DNA of 8,485 nt from Candidatus Dadabacteria bacterium RIFCSPHIGHO2_12_FULL_53_21. Lineage in GTDB: Bacteria > Desulfobacterota_D > UBA1144 > Nemesobacterales > UBA2774. Of the stretch, positions 1-5,285 are shown piece by piece. Location: the NCBI GenBank assembly GCA_001775255.1, contig MFCJ01000098.1:1-8485 (forward strand), written 5' to 3'. The translations under genes and the position numbers were made by a program. The notes below the pieces were generated by a model. The model had not been told where the DNA came from, made no database searches, and saw only the letters and a list, made by a program, of their open reading frames with translations. The stretch's first letter is position 1, and each line of letters opens with the position of its first letter.

Positions 1-875
1 CCTTTTTCCTCGAGCCCCGGCGGGACCTCCCCGTAATATATGGAGTCCTTCTCATAAAGGGCCCTGATTTTTTCTTTGGGCATGTCGGGCATGTCTTCCC
101 TGAGCCCGAACATTCTGCAAACGTGCCTCAGCTCCTCTTCCCTTCCCGGCAGCGGGTCCATGGGCTGGATCATCTTGCTCTCTCTCAGCATTTCCTTCAC
201 GGCCGGGTCTTCCTTAAGCGGGGTGCCGTAAGTGTTGTAGTGATAAAGTTTATCGAACCGCTTCCTCGGCCTCTGTCCGGGGGTCTCGGCTGAGTAACCT
301 ACGGCCATGAGCCAGAGGGGGACTATATTCTCGGGGACCCCGAGCACCTTTGGAAACTCGGCCGGTTTTCTTCCCGTCGCGAGGAGACAGCATCCGAGGC
401 CGAGCTCGGTCGCGGCTAAAAGGGCATTCGCGATCGCCTGTCCCGCTTCTATCCTGAGCAGGTCTTCCGCCCTATCCCTCGGGAAGCTCATGAGGCGCGG
501 ATAGGTCGTTTCGGTAAGTATTTTATAGGTCCAGCCGTGAGCCGCGGTTATTGCTCTCGCGGGGAAGAGCACCGCGAAGGATTCCACGAGCTCTTTGTAC
601 CATGCGTCCATATTCACAAGCCACGCAATCACGATCGGGGTTGTCCTGAGCTGTATCTCGTTAAATGTCGAAGCGCATTCTATGAGCTGCTCGAACTTCT
701 CTGCGGGGTATGTCTTCTTGTCTATGACTATCGCCTCGGTCGAGCCGCAGTTCCCCTGGCAGGACGCGTACCTCGCCGCCTGGAGTATCCGCTGTATCTT
801 CCAATCCTCGACTTCCTTCCACGGCTTGAAAAATCTGATACTCCTTCTCGTCCCAATCGCTTCCATTAGTTCCAT
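1..875 (-). CDS. Nitroreductase-family protein, partial (C-terminus beyond the window)
   Basis: Family: FMN-dependent nitroreductase fold, which reduces nitro compounds, flavins or quinones with NAD(P)H, usually as a cytoplasmic dimer. Seen: 291 codons with no stop before the edge. The N-terminus MELMEAIGTRRSIRFF carries the classic R-R-S motif (residues 10-12), which normally contacts the FMN phosphate. A hydrophobic helix (about 145-157) leads into TELGLGCC (156-163), matching the usual GLG(S/T)CW region, and LWLMAVGYSAETP (187-199) matches the family's β-strand ending in G-Y. Odd: the usual A-P-S-x-x-N-x-Q-P-W stretch is replaced by ASCQGNCG (38-44) with two cysteines. The protein also extends about 90 residues past the point where typical ~200-residue members end, with a charged, proline-rich tail. 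Start: ATG at 875 has AGGAGG at 884-889, 8 nt upstream; a second ATG at 865 lacks such a site. It has its own promoter. The fold is confident, the substrate is not. Confidence 0.9.
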   Translation of the reverse strand, partial: MELMEAIGTRRSIRFFKPWKEVEDWKIQRILQAARYASCQGNCGSTEAIVIDKKTYPAEKFEQLIECASTFNEIQLRTTPIVIAWLVNMDAWYKELVESFAVLFPARAITAAHGWTYKILTETTYPRLMSFPRDRAEDLLRIEAGQAIANALLAATELGLGCCLLATGRKPAEFPKVLGVPENIVPLWLMAVGYSAETPGQRPRKRFDKLYHYNTYGTPLKEDPAVKEMLRESKMIQPMDPLPGREEELRHVCRMFGLREDMPDMPKEKIRALYEKDSIYYGEVPPGLEEK

Positions 876-895
876 TGTAGTTGCCTCCTAATCAC

Positions 896-924
896 ATTAA
901 AACAGTATCGTCTTTCAATGTCAA
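896..924 (-). promoter_or_regulatory. σ70-type promoter for the nitroreductase gene
   Basis: On the minus strand, TTGACA (919-924, perfect -35) is separated by exactly 17 nt from TTTAAT (896-901, five of six matches to TATAAT). Initiation would fall near 889-890, giving a very short leader that begins essentially at the AGGAGG ribosome-binding site. It lies between the end of the MBL gene and the nitroreductase start. The nitroreductase can therefore be transcribed on its own although both genes face the same way. Confidence 0.75.
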
Positions 925-955
925 CCGAGTAAGTGGAGTGTTGCAGGTTGGGGTT

Positions 956-1717
956 TCAAATCTCGATCTCTAGAAGGTCGCGGGCCTCGGTCACTTCCGC
1001 GCGGACGCTTTTCCTTATCCTGTCGACGACGTTCATTTCATCGCATACGGGATAGAGGTGAGTAACTATGATTCTCTTCGCCCCCGACCTGTTCGCTATG
1101 TCTATGACTTCGCCCGGGGTAAGGTGTCCGCTCCTTTTGGATTCGTCGTCCGGAAGGGCGCACTCTATTATAAGCGCGTCCGAGCCGCGGGCGAGCTCGA
1201 TAAGGGCCTCCGAGTAGTCGGTATCGCCCGAATAAACGAGGGACTTTCCTTGAGACTCGATTCTGTAGGCGAGGCTGCTCGCTATATGCGGCACACTCGC
1301 CGCCGTCAGATTGAATCCGCCGAAATTTCTAGTGCCCTCCCCGAGCTCTTCTACGGTGAGCCCTTCAGGCAATATCCAGTCCTTGTAGGCGTGTTTAAGC
1401 GCATCGAAGAATTCCGTAAACCCCGGGCCTCCCCATAATGCAAGCGGCTTTTCGCGCTTTGAGCCGTACGGGGATCCGAATGCGTACTTGGTTGCGAATA
1501 GAAACGGCACTAGGTCCCCGGTGTGGTCAGGGTGGAGGTGCGAGAGAAATACATGGTCGATGCCCAAATAGCTTATCCCCGCGCGGGCGAGCTTCCACGA
1601 AGCCCCGCTCCCGCAGTCGAGGAGCAGCTTGGCTCCGGGTATTTCAAGGGCGTATCCCGATGACCCGCGTTCGGTATAGGGCACGCAGGTGCCCGACCCC
1701 AGTATCGTAAGTTTCAT
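956..1717 (-). CDS. MBL-fold metal-dependent hydrolase, RNase Z-like
   Basis: Family: metallo-β-lactamase-fold hydrolase with a di-zinc centre; the closest architecture is the RNase Z/ElaC-like group, which cleaves phosphodiesters in RNA or hydrolyses small molecules. Seen in 253 residues: HLHPDH (60-65) is the metal-binding HxHxDH motif, VPHIASSLAYRI (143-153) supplies the third-ligand His144, Asp165 lies in YSGDTDY, His198 in GHLTP and His220 in VTHLYP. The order and spacing fit RNase Z-like enzymes. The protein is shorter than tRNase Z (~300 residues) and I see no clear flexible exosite arm, so a small-molecule or other phosphodiester substrate is as likely as tRNA 3'-end processing. Start: ATG at 1717 has GGA at 7 nt. 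An in-frame TTG at 1723 would add two residues but sits only 2 nt from that GGA, so I prefer ATG. It is divergent from the SAM hydrolase gene. Confidence 0.88.
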   Translation of the reverse strand: MKLTILGSGTCVPYTERGSSGYALEIPGAKLLLDCGSGASWKLARAGISYLGIDHVFLSHLHPDHTGDLVPFLFATKYAFGSPYGSKREKPLALWGGPGFTEFFDALKHAYKDWILPEGLTVEELGEGTRNFGGFNLTAASVPHIASSLAYRIESQGKSLVYSGDTDYSEALIELARGSDALIIECALPDDESKRSGHLTPGEVIDIANRSGAKRIIVTHLYPVCDEMNVVDRIRKSVRAEVTEARDLLEIEI

Positions 1718-1746
1718 TTTCAATTCCGCATTATTGAGTTATTTTA

Positions 1747-1775
1747 ATTATCGACCAATTTAGCGCTATTTTCAA
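1747..1775 (-). promoter_or_regulatory. σ70-type promoter for the MBL hydrolase gene
   Basis: On the minus strand, TTGAAA (1770-1775) and GATAAT (1747-1752) are separated by exactly 17 nt, each matching five of six consensus bases. Transcription would begin near 1740, about 22 nt before the ATG at 1717. An 8-bp perfect palindrome, TAGCGCTA (1761-1768), sits inside the spacer, where a repressor could block the promoter, but it is too short to call an operator. I see no equally good plus-strand promoter for the divergent gene; a TATTTT at 1767-1772 has only a poor -35 partner. Confidence 0.7.
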
Positions 1776-1790
1776 AAAGGGCAGAGGGTC

Positions 1791-2561
1791 TTGAGAAACT
1801 TAATCACATTAATGACCGACTTCGGGTCAAAAGACCATTACGCGGGTGTCATGAAGGGGGTAATCCTGGGGATTAACCCGAACGCGCGGATCGTCGACAT
1901 CACGCACGAAATTGAGAAGTTCAATATATTTGAAGCCGCCTTCAAGCTCATAAGTTATTACACCTACTTTCCGCGGGGAACAGTCCACGTAGTAGTCGTC
2001 GATCCCGGCGTCGGCGGGCCAAGACGGCCTATTGCCGCAGAAGCGGGCGGGCATTTTTTTGCCGGTCCCGATAACGGCGTATTTTCGCCTGTGCTCGATT
2101 CCGTCGATAATCCGCGCGTCGTCGAGATCACAAATGCCGCATACATGCTCGGGAACGTGAGCGGGACTTTTCACGGCAGGGACATTTTCGCCCCCGCGGC
2201 GGCGCACCTCTCATCGGGCGCGGGCATATATGACCTCGGTACCGATGCGCCTATGCCGGTCTCCCTCCACGTCCCGGAGCCGTCTATAAATGGTAATGAG
2301 ATATCGGGAGTGGTTCTGTACGAAGATTCCTTCGGTAACCTGATTACGAACATACCGGCTGAAATAGTTAGGCCCGACTCGACTGTGTATGCCGGCCGGC
2401 ACGGGATAGACCGCATCTCGGGATCATACGGGGAGGCGGTGAAGGGCGAGCTGCTCGCGATAATCGGGAGCGCCGGGCTTCTTGAGATCTCGGTGAATCA
2501 GGGAAGCGCCAAAGACTTTCTCGGTACGAAGCGAGTCTCCGTGAGGGTTGTCACGGATTAA
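1791..2561 (+). CDS. SAM hydrolase (adenosine-forming), DUF62 family
   Basis: Family: DUF62 SAM hydroxide adenosyltransferases, which cleave S-adenosyl-L-methionine with water to adenosine and L-methionine; they are homologous to bacterial fluorinases and chlorinases. Seen in 256 residues: ITLMTDFGSKDHY (5-17) is the N-terminal SAM-binding signature. VVDPGVGGPRR (70-79) and TFHGRD (126-131) supply the Asp71-Arg78-His128 set, with the same seven-residue Asp-Arg spacing as the Asp-Arg-His triad described for the family. The smaller C-terminal β-domain has EDSFGNLITNIP (178-189) and NQGSAKDFLG (236-245). The triad identifies a hydrolase rather than a halogenase. Start: TTG at 1791 is the only usable start that keeps the first β-strand. 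The next in-frame ATG (1812) would remove it, and a stop closes the frame at 1761-1763. A GAGGG at 1784-1788 is only 2 nt away and AAGG at 1777-1780 is 10 nt away, so translation may be weak. Probably salvages or limits SAM; the physiological role is unsettled. Confidence 0.93.
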   Translation: MRNLITLMTDFGSKDHYAGVMKGVILGINPNARIVDITHEIEKFNIFEAAFKLISYYTYFPRGTVHVVVVDPGVGGPRRPIAAEAGGHFFAGPDNGVFSPVLDSVDNPRVVEITNAAYMLGNVSGTFHGRDIFAPAAAHLSSGAGIYDLGTDAPMPVSLHVPEPSINGNEISGVVLYEDSFGNLITNIPAEIVRPDSTVYAGRHGIDRISGSYGEAVKGELLAIIGSAGLLEISVNQGSAKDFLGTKRVSVRVVTD

Positions 2562-2633
2562 ATATTATCTTTATCGGCACATTCTCGGTATGTATTTCGC
2601 GGTAAGGTGTAACAAAGACTTTAATCGGTTTAT
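2562..2633. other. Convergent intergenic gap, no terminator recognised
   Basis: This gap lies between the 3' ends of the SAM hydrolase gene and the opposing small orphan gene. I looked for a GC-rich stem followed by a T-tract on either strand and found none. Termination here may be Rho-dependent, or the transcripts may overlap. Confidence 0.5.
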
Positions 2634-3059
2634 TTACGCTTCCCAGTCGATCCTGTATCTCCGCCCTTTTATAAACAGATCCTTCGCCGACTTGTACGAG
2701 AACATATTTTCCCAGAAGTGGTCCTCCGGGTCCCTTATCCCTTCGTCCGCAAGTTCTTTAATGAGCCCCCGGTACTGGTCGTCTTCCGGGAGGTCGGGCA
2801 GAAGATCGAAGAGCGTGGCTATATCCGGTCTTACGGATGGGTCTATCTTTTCCCAGCTCACCCACTCCCTGCTCTTTTTCGATATGAAAAGCTTGTCTCC
2901 GGTGTTGTTGAGATGGGTCTGATTCAGCGCCCACGCAGGTATATAGTCGGCTTTGTAGTATTCGAATGCGCTTTCGAGAATATCGCTCCACTTGAGCGCT
3001 ACAATTTTTGCAGTGCCGGAATCCGAATCCGCTAAGTTTATGACTTGTCTTTTGATCAC
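2634..3059 (-). CDS. Hypothetical protein, 141 residues, not recognised
   Basis: I do not recognise a family. Seen: 141 residues, soluble, with no signal peptide and no membrane segment. It is rich in Trp (five) and acidic residues, with mixed α/β character. The N-terminus (1-25) resembles a β-strand pair; residues 24-50 include WSDILESAFEYYKADYIPAW; the middle is polar. An acidic Leu/Pro segment (80-112) is followed by an aromatic C-terminus ending FIKGRRYRIDWEA. Start: GTG at 3059 with GGGAG at 3066-3070, 6 nt upstream, is the best-supported start. Reasons to believe it codes: a sound ribosome-binding site, codon use like its neighbours, and a compositional contrast with the AT-rich DNA upstream. 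It is a single-gene unit behind a long leader whose ribosome-binding site may be folded. A lineage-restricted protein is likely. Confidence 0.72.
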   Translation of the reverse strand: MIKRQVINLADSDSGTAKIVALKWSDILESAFEYYKADYIPAWALNQTHLNNTGDKLFISKKSREWVSWEKIDPSVRPDIATLFDLLPDLPEDDQYRGLIKELADEGIRDPEDHFWENMFSYKSAKDLFIKGRRYRIDWEA

Positions 3060-3065
3060 CTATAT

Positions 3066-3082
3066 CTCCCAAAACCCGGGAG
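3066..3082 (-). promoter_or_regulatory. Hairpin that could mask the ribosome-binding site of the orphan gene
   Basis: The Shine-Dalgarno GGGAG (3066-3070) is preceded in the mRNA by its exact complement CTCCC (3078-3082) with a 7-nt loop. The resulting 5-bp hairpin would hide the only ribosome-binding site of the gene starting at 3059. Together with the nested stem just upstream, this suggests possible translational control, but the stem is short. Confidence 0.4.
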
Positions 3083-3089
3083 GCTGTTT

Positions 3090-3133
3090 CTCACGCTATA
3101 TAAATCGTTACGTTTGCGGCGATTGTCCGTGAG
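3090..3133 (-). promoter_or_regulatory. Nested stem-loop in the leader of the orphan gene
   Basis: On the minus strand, CTCACG (3128-3133) can pair with CGTGAG (3090-3095). Inside it, AATCG (3120-3124) can pair with CGATT (3103-3107), giving two stacked helices of 6 and 5 bp separated by an internal loop. No T-tract follows, so it is not an intrinsic terminator. Both helices are short and may arise by chance; covariation in relatives would be needed to call it a real RNA element. Confidence 0.35.
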
Positions 3134-3259
3134 GGCCCTGGAGCTAATTTGTAAAATGTATGAAACTATTGAGAGCAAAATCCATGCCAGAACGTGGTTG
3201 CTGCATAACCAGCTTCTATTTCTTACTTTTTTCAGCGAATATGTTTAAACTATTTCAAA

Positions 3260-3268
3260 ATTATAACA
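3260..3268 (-). promoter_or_regulatory. Extended -10 promoter, probably for the orphan gene
   Basis: On the minus strand, TGTTATAAT combines a perfect TATAAT with the TGn extension, a class of promoter that can work without a good -35. The only -35-like match (TTGGCT) lies 20 nt upstream, beyond the usual spacing. It sits in the most AT-rich stretch of the window. Transcription starting near 3253 would give a leader of about 195 nt before the GTG at 3059. Confidence 0.5.
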
Positions 3269-3352
3269 ATTTTCGTCATCAGTTAAGCCAAATCATGGAA
3301 TTGCCGCGGGTGAGGGTGTTTGATAATAACGCGTCTATGAATACTAACGGGT

Positions 3353-3367
3353 CCCGGACGTTCCGGG
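3353..3367 (-). terminator. GC-rich hairpin downstream of the hydrolase operon, weak terminator candidate
   Basis: CCCGGA (3353-3358) and TCCGGG (3362-3367) form a perfect 6-bp stem with a 3-nt loop, about 70 nt past the last hydrolase stop. No T-tract follows on either strand, so it is at best a 3'-end stabiliser or a Rho-associated structure, not a canonical intrinsic terminator. Confidence 0.3.
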
Positions 3368-3437
3368 CATGGCGTTCGGGAATTGCCGTAAGGGTAAGCC
3401 GCTAATTTGAACCGGGGCTTGTTTATGGAAGCTTGTC

Positions 3438-4343
3438 TTATGCCCTCTTCCCCGCTATAGACTCGATCCACCTCGCAATCGAGTCTGAAGCGGCGTCGGG
3501 GTTTTCCATGCAGTCGTGTTTCGCGGCCTCTATGTATCTTACATCGACTGAGTCGTTGCCCGCTTCCGCCGCAAGCCGCGCCAGTTCCCTGCTCTCCCAT
3601 TCTTCGAGTATGTCGTCGTTCACGCCCTGAAGAAAAAGTACCGGGACCTTTACCCTTGGGATGACTGTGCAGGTTTTTGCATGGTGTGCTTCCGGGCTCC
3701 TCATAAACCACCAGGTCTTGTACGTGTAAATTTCATTGTGGAAAGGGTTGAACGTATCTCCCCACGCCCTGTTGACGAGGAATATCTCGTCCCGGGGGCT
3801 TGTGAGCGGATCGGTTCCGAGCAATTCCCTGGCTTTTTCATATACCTCGTCGTAAGACGGCCTGCTGTTCCATTTTTCCCACCGCTGTTTCTGGGAATCC
3901 GGGAGAGAATATGCGCAGCCTTCGAGTATGAGACCCTTGACCTCGGGCTCCGGTTTGTTCGCGGCATAGAAAGCGGACAGGTTCGCCCCCAGGCTGAAGC
4001 CGAGTATGAATATCTTTGAAAACCCCTCGTTTTTGAGAAACATCACGGCGGCTTCTATGTCGTACTCGGCCGTGTCGAATATCGCCCTGCCGAATATCTG
4101 TCCCAGATGGGCCATCCTGGTGTTTATCGAGAAAGAATTTATCCCGCGTTCGATCAGGAGGAGGGGCAGCTGCCGCGGGGTGCCGCGCGCGAGGAAATGG
4201 CCCAGGACCCCGTGCACCACGATAACTATGGGTGTCTCGTAAAGGTCTTCCGGTTTCTCGTACTCGCAGGCGACCAGGAGAGAGTGGATGAGGAAACCGT
4301 CCTTTGAATTAATGCTTATGAGTTTACGCTGTCTCTGGATCAT
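3438..4343 (-). CDS. α/β-hydrolase, third gene of the hydrolase operon
   Basis: Role: serine hydrolase of the α/β-hydrolase fold, cytoplasmic (no signal peptide); substrate unknown. Seen in 301 residues: oxyanion-side HGVLGHF from His44, nucleophile elbow GFSLG with Ser117, probable acid Asp243 in QGVNDD, and base His276 in AAKHD. A long cap insert between elbow and acid contains RPSYDEVY (161-168), GDTFNP (195-200) and YTYKTWW (206-212), all matched in the preceding gene, so the two are paralogues. Start: ATG at 4343 overlaps the stop of the preceding gene as ATGA, the hallmark of translational coupling. The frame stays open to a GTG at 4385, which would add 14 residues, but the overlap and the paralogue's N-terminus favour ATG. 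There is no Shine-Dalgarno just before the ATG, so translation probably depends on ribosomes finishing the upstream gene. It could be an esterase, lipase-like or C-C hydrolase. Confidence 0.87.
   Translation of the reverse strand: MIQRQRKLISINSKDGFLIHSLLVACEYEKPEDLYETPIVIVVHGVLGHFLARGTPRQLPLLLIERGINSFSINTRMAHLGQIFGRAIFDTAEYDIEAAVMFLKNEGFSKIFILGFSLGANLSAFYAANKPEPEVKGLILEGCAYSLPDSQKQRWEKWNSRPSYDEVYEKARELLGTDPLTSPRDEIFLVNRAWGDTFNPFHNEIYTYKTWWFMRSPEAHHAKTCTVIPRVKVPVLFLQGVNDDILEEWESRELARLAAEAGNDSVDVRYIEAAKHDCMENPDAASDSIARWIESIAGKRA
3707..3728 (-). repeat. 22-bp identical repeat in the two paralogous hydrolases, copy 1
   Basis: A 22-bp stretch, identical on the same strand to 4618-4639, encodes the Tyr-Thr-Tyr-Lys-Thr-Trp-Trp motif shared by both hydrolases. 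Such long nucleotide identity inside otherwise diverged paralogues reflects a strongly constrained motif, or local gene conversion. Confidence 0.8.
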
Positions 4344-5281
4344 TTCGGGGAAAACTGCTTGTATCCGAATCTCCTGCCGAGCCACTTTATGATTGCGTTC
4401 CCCAGCTCCTCCTCTTTCCCGTCGAAGTCGTGATCCGCGTTCATGTAAAATGCGGATACGTCCTGATTGCCCGCGTTCTGCGCGATCTTTGCGAGGTCAT
4501 TCGCTTCATCGGGTCCGAGCTCCGCGTCCTGCCTGCCCTGAATGAGCAGGATCGGGATTCTGATCCTTGCTATTTGCCTGTAGCACTTCGAGGACTCCGC
4601 CTCCGGACCCGCCAGGTACCACCAGGTCTTGTACGTGTAGAGCTCCGTATGCTCGGGGTTGAGCGTATCCCCTCTTGCCTTGTAAATGATTACCGTACGG
4701 TCTTCGGTCGAGGTGAACGGGTCCGGTTTGAGCGTCTCTTTCACCCTCCTGTATATCTCGTCATAAGAAGGGTTGCTTCCCCACCTGTTCCATCTGTTCC
4801 GTATCGTGTCGGCGGTTGAGTAGGGCGTGGAAAGGGCGATTATGCCTTTCAGGCTCGGGTATTGAGACGGGTCGTTTCGGAGCGATGCATATCTCATGAC
4901 GATGCTGCTCCCGAGGCTGTACCCGGACAGGATTATTCTGGTGTAGCCCATGTTTTTCAGATATACGATCGCGGTATCTATCTGGGGGATAGTGTCGTCG
5001 ATGATCCCGTATCCGAAAAAGAGGCCGAAAGTGGCCATTCTGGTATTTATCGACAGGGAAGAATATCCGGCCTCGGCTAGGACCGGGGGCAGGTAGCGCT
5101 GACTTCCGTCGAGGAAGTTCCCGAGGAACCCGTGTATATGTACGATGACCGGCTCTTTCGCCTGACCGCCCGGCCTCGGGAGACTTTTGTAGAAAAGGGC
5201 GTCTATCTTGCTGTTCCCGAAAGGTATCGAAAGAAGCTCCTGCTCCACCAATTCTGCATTGTTCATAGTTATCCGGGACAT
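4340..5281 (-). CDS. α/β-hydrolase, second gene of the hydrolase operon
   Basis: Role: serine α/β-hydrolase, predicted cytoplasmic; substrate unknown. Seen in 313 residues: VHIHGFLGNF with His50-Gly51 forms the oxyanion-side strand, GYSLGS gives nucleophile Ser122, the acid is probably Asp252 in QGRQD, and the base is His284 in NADHDF. It shares SINTRMA (77-83), PSYDEIY (171-177), GDTLNP (204-209) and ELYTYKTWW (213-221) with the next gene, so the pair arose by duplication. The conserved cap between elbow and acid is unusual, and I cannot place it in a named family. Start: ATG at 5281 lies 4 nt after the stop of the CBM48-esterase; an AGGGG there overlaps that stop and is only 2 nt away. ATG at 5266 is an alternative lacking five residues. 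Its own stop overlaps the next start by ATGA. Spacing indicates one transcript with tight coupling across all three genes. Confidence 0.88.
   Translation of the reverse strand: MSRITMNNAELVEQELLSIPFGNSKIDALFYKSLPRPGGQAKEPVIVHIHGFLGNFLDGSQRYLPPVLAEAGYSSLSINTRMATFGLFFGYGIIDDTIPQIDTAIVYLKNMGYTRIILSGYSLGSSIVMRYASLRNDPSQYPSLKGIIALSTPYSTADTIRNRWNRWGSNPSYDEIYRRVKETLKPDPFTSTEDRTVIIYKARGDTLNPEHTELYTYKTWWYLAGPEAESSKCYRQIARIRIPILLIQGRQDAELGPDEANDLAKIAQNAGNQDVSAFYMNADHDFDGKEEELGNAIIKWLGRRFGYKQFSPK
4618..4639 (-). repeat. 22-bp identical repeat in the two paralogous hydrolases, copy 2
   Basis: Identical to 3707-3728 in the same orientation; it encodes the same Tyr/Trp-rich motif in the second gene of the operon. 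The copies are 911 bp apart, close to one gene length, as expected from tandem duplication. Confidence 0.8.
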
Positions 5282-5285
5282 ACCC

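Larger units (their letters stand above)
3060..3437. other. 378-nt intergenic region: orphan-gene leader and hydrolase operon 3' end
   Basis: I see no convincing gene here. Short open frames exist on the plus strand (3045-3248 and 3160-3405), but they lack good ribosome-binding sites and have coding-unlike composition. The region holds an AT-rich core (3241-3300 has 15 G/C out of 60 by hand count), an extended -10 promoter, a possible structured leader, a GC hairpin at 3353-3367, and a 10-bp direct repeat (GGAATTGCCG at 3297-3306 and 3379-3388). Confidence 0.6.

Noticed and set aside
956..1723. TTG at 1723 as the MBL hydrolase start
   Set aside because: It would leave only 2 nt to the GGA ribosome-binding site; ATG at 1717 has 7 nt and the β-strand begins immediately after it.
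3353..3367. Canonical intrinsic terminator for the hydrolase operon
   Set aside because: The 6-bp GC stem is perfect, but no T-tract follows on either strand. It is kept only as a weak candidate.
3160..3405. Possible small plus-strand gene in the intergenic region upstream of the orphan gene
   Set aside because: It has no clear ribosome-binding site, lies in AT-rich DNA with non-coding-like composition, and its product has no recognisable motif. The shorter frame at 3045-3248 is rejected for the same reasons and also overlaps the start of the orphan gene.
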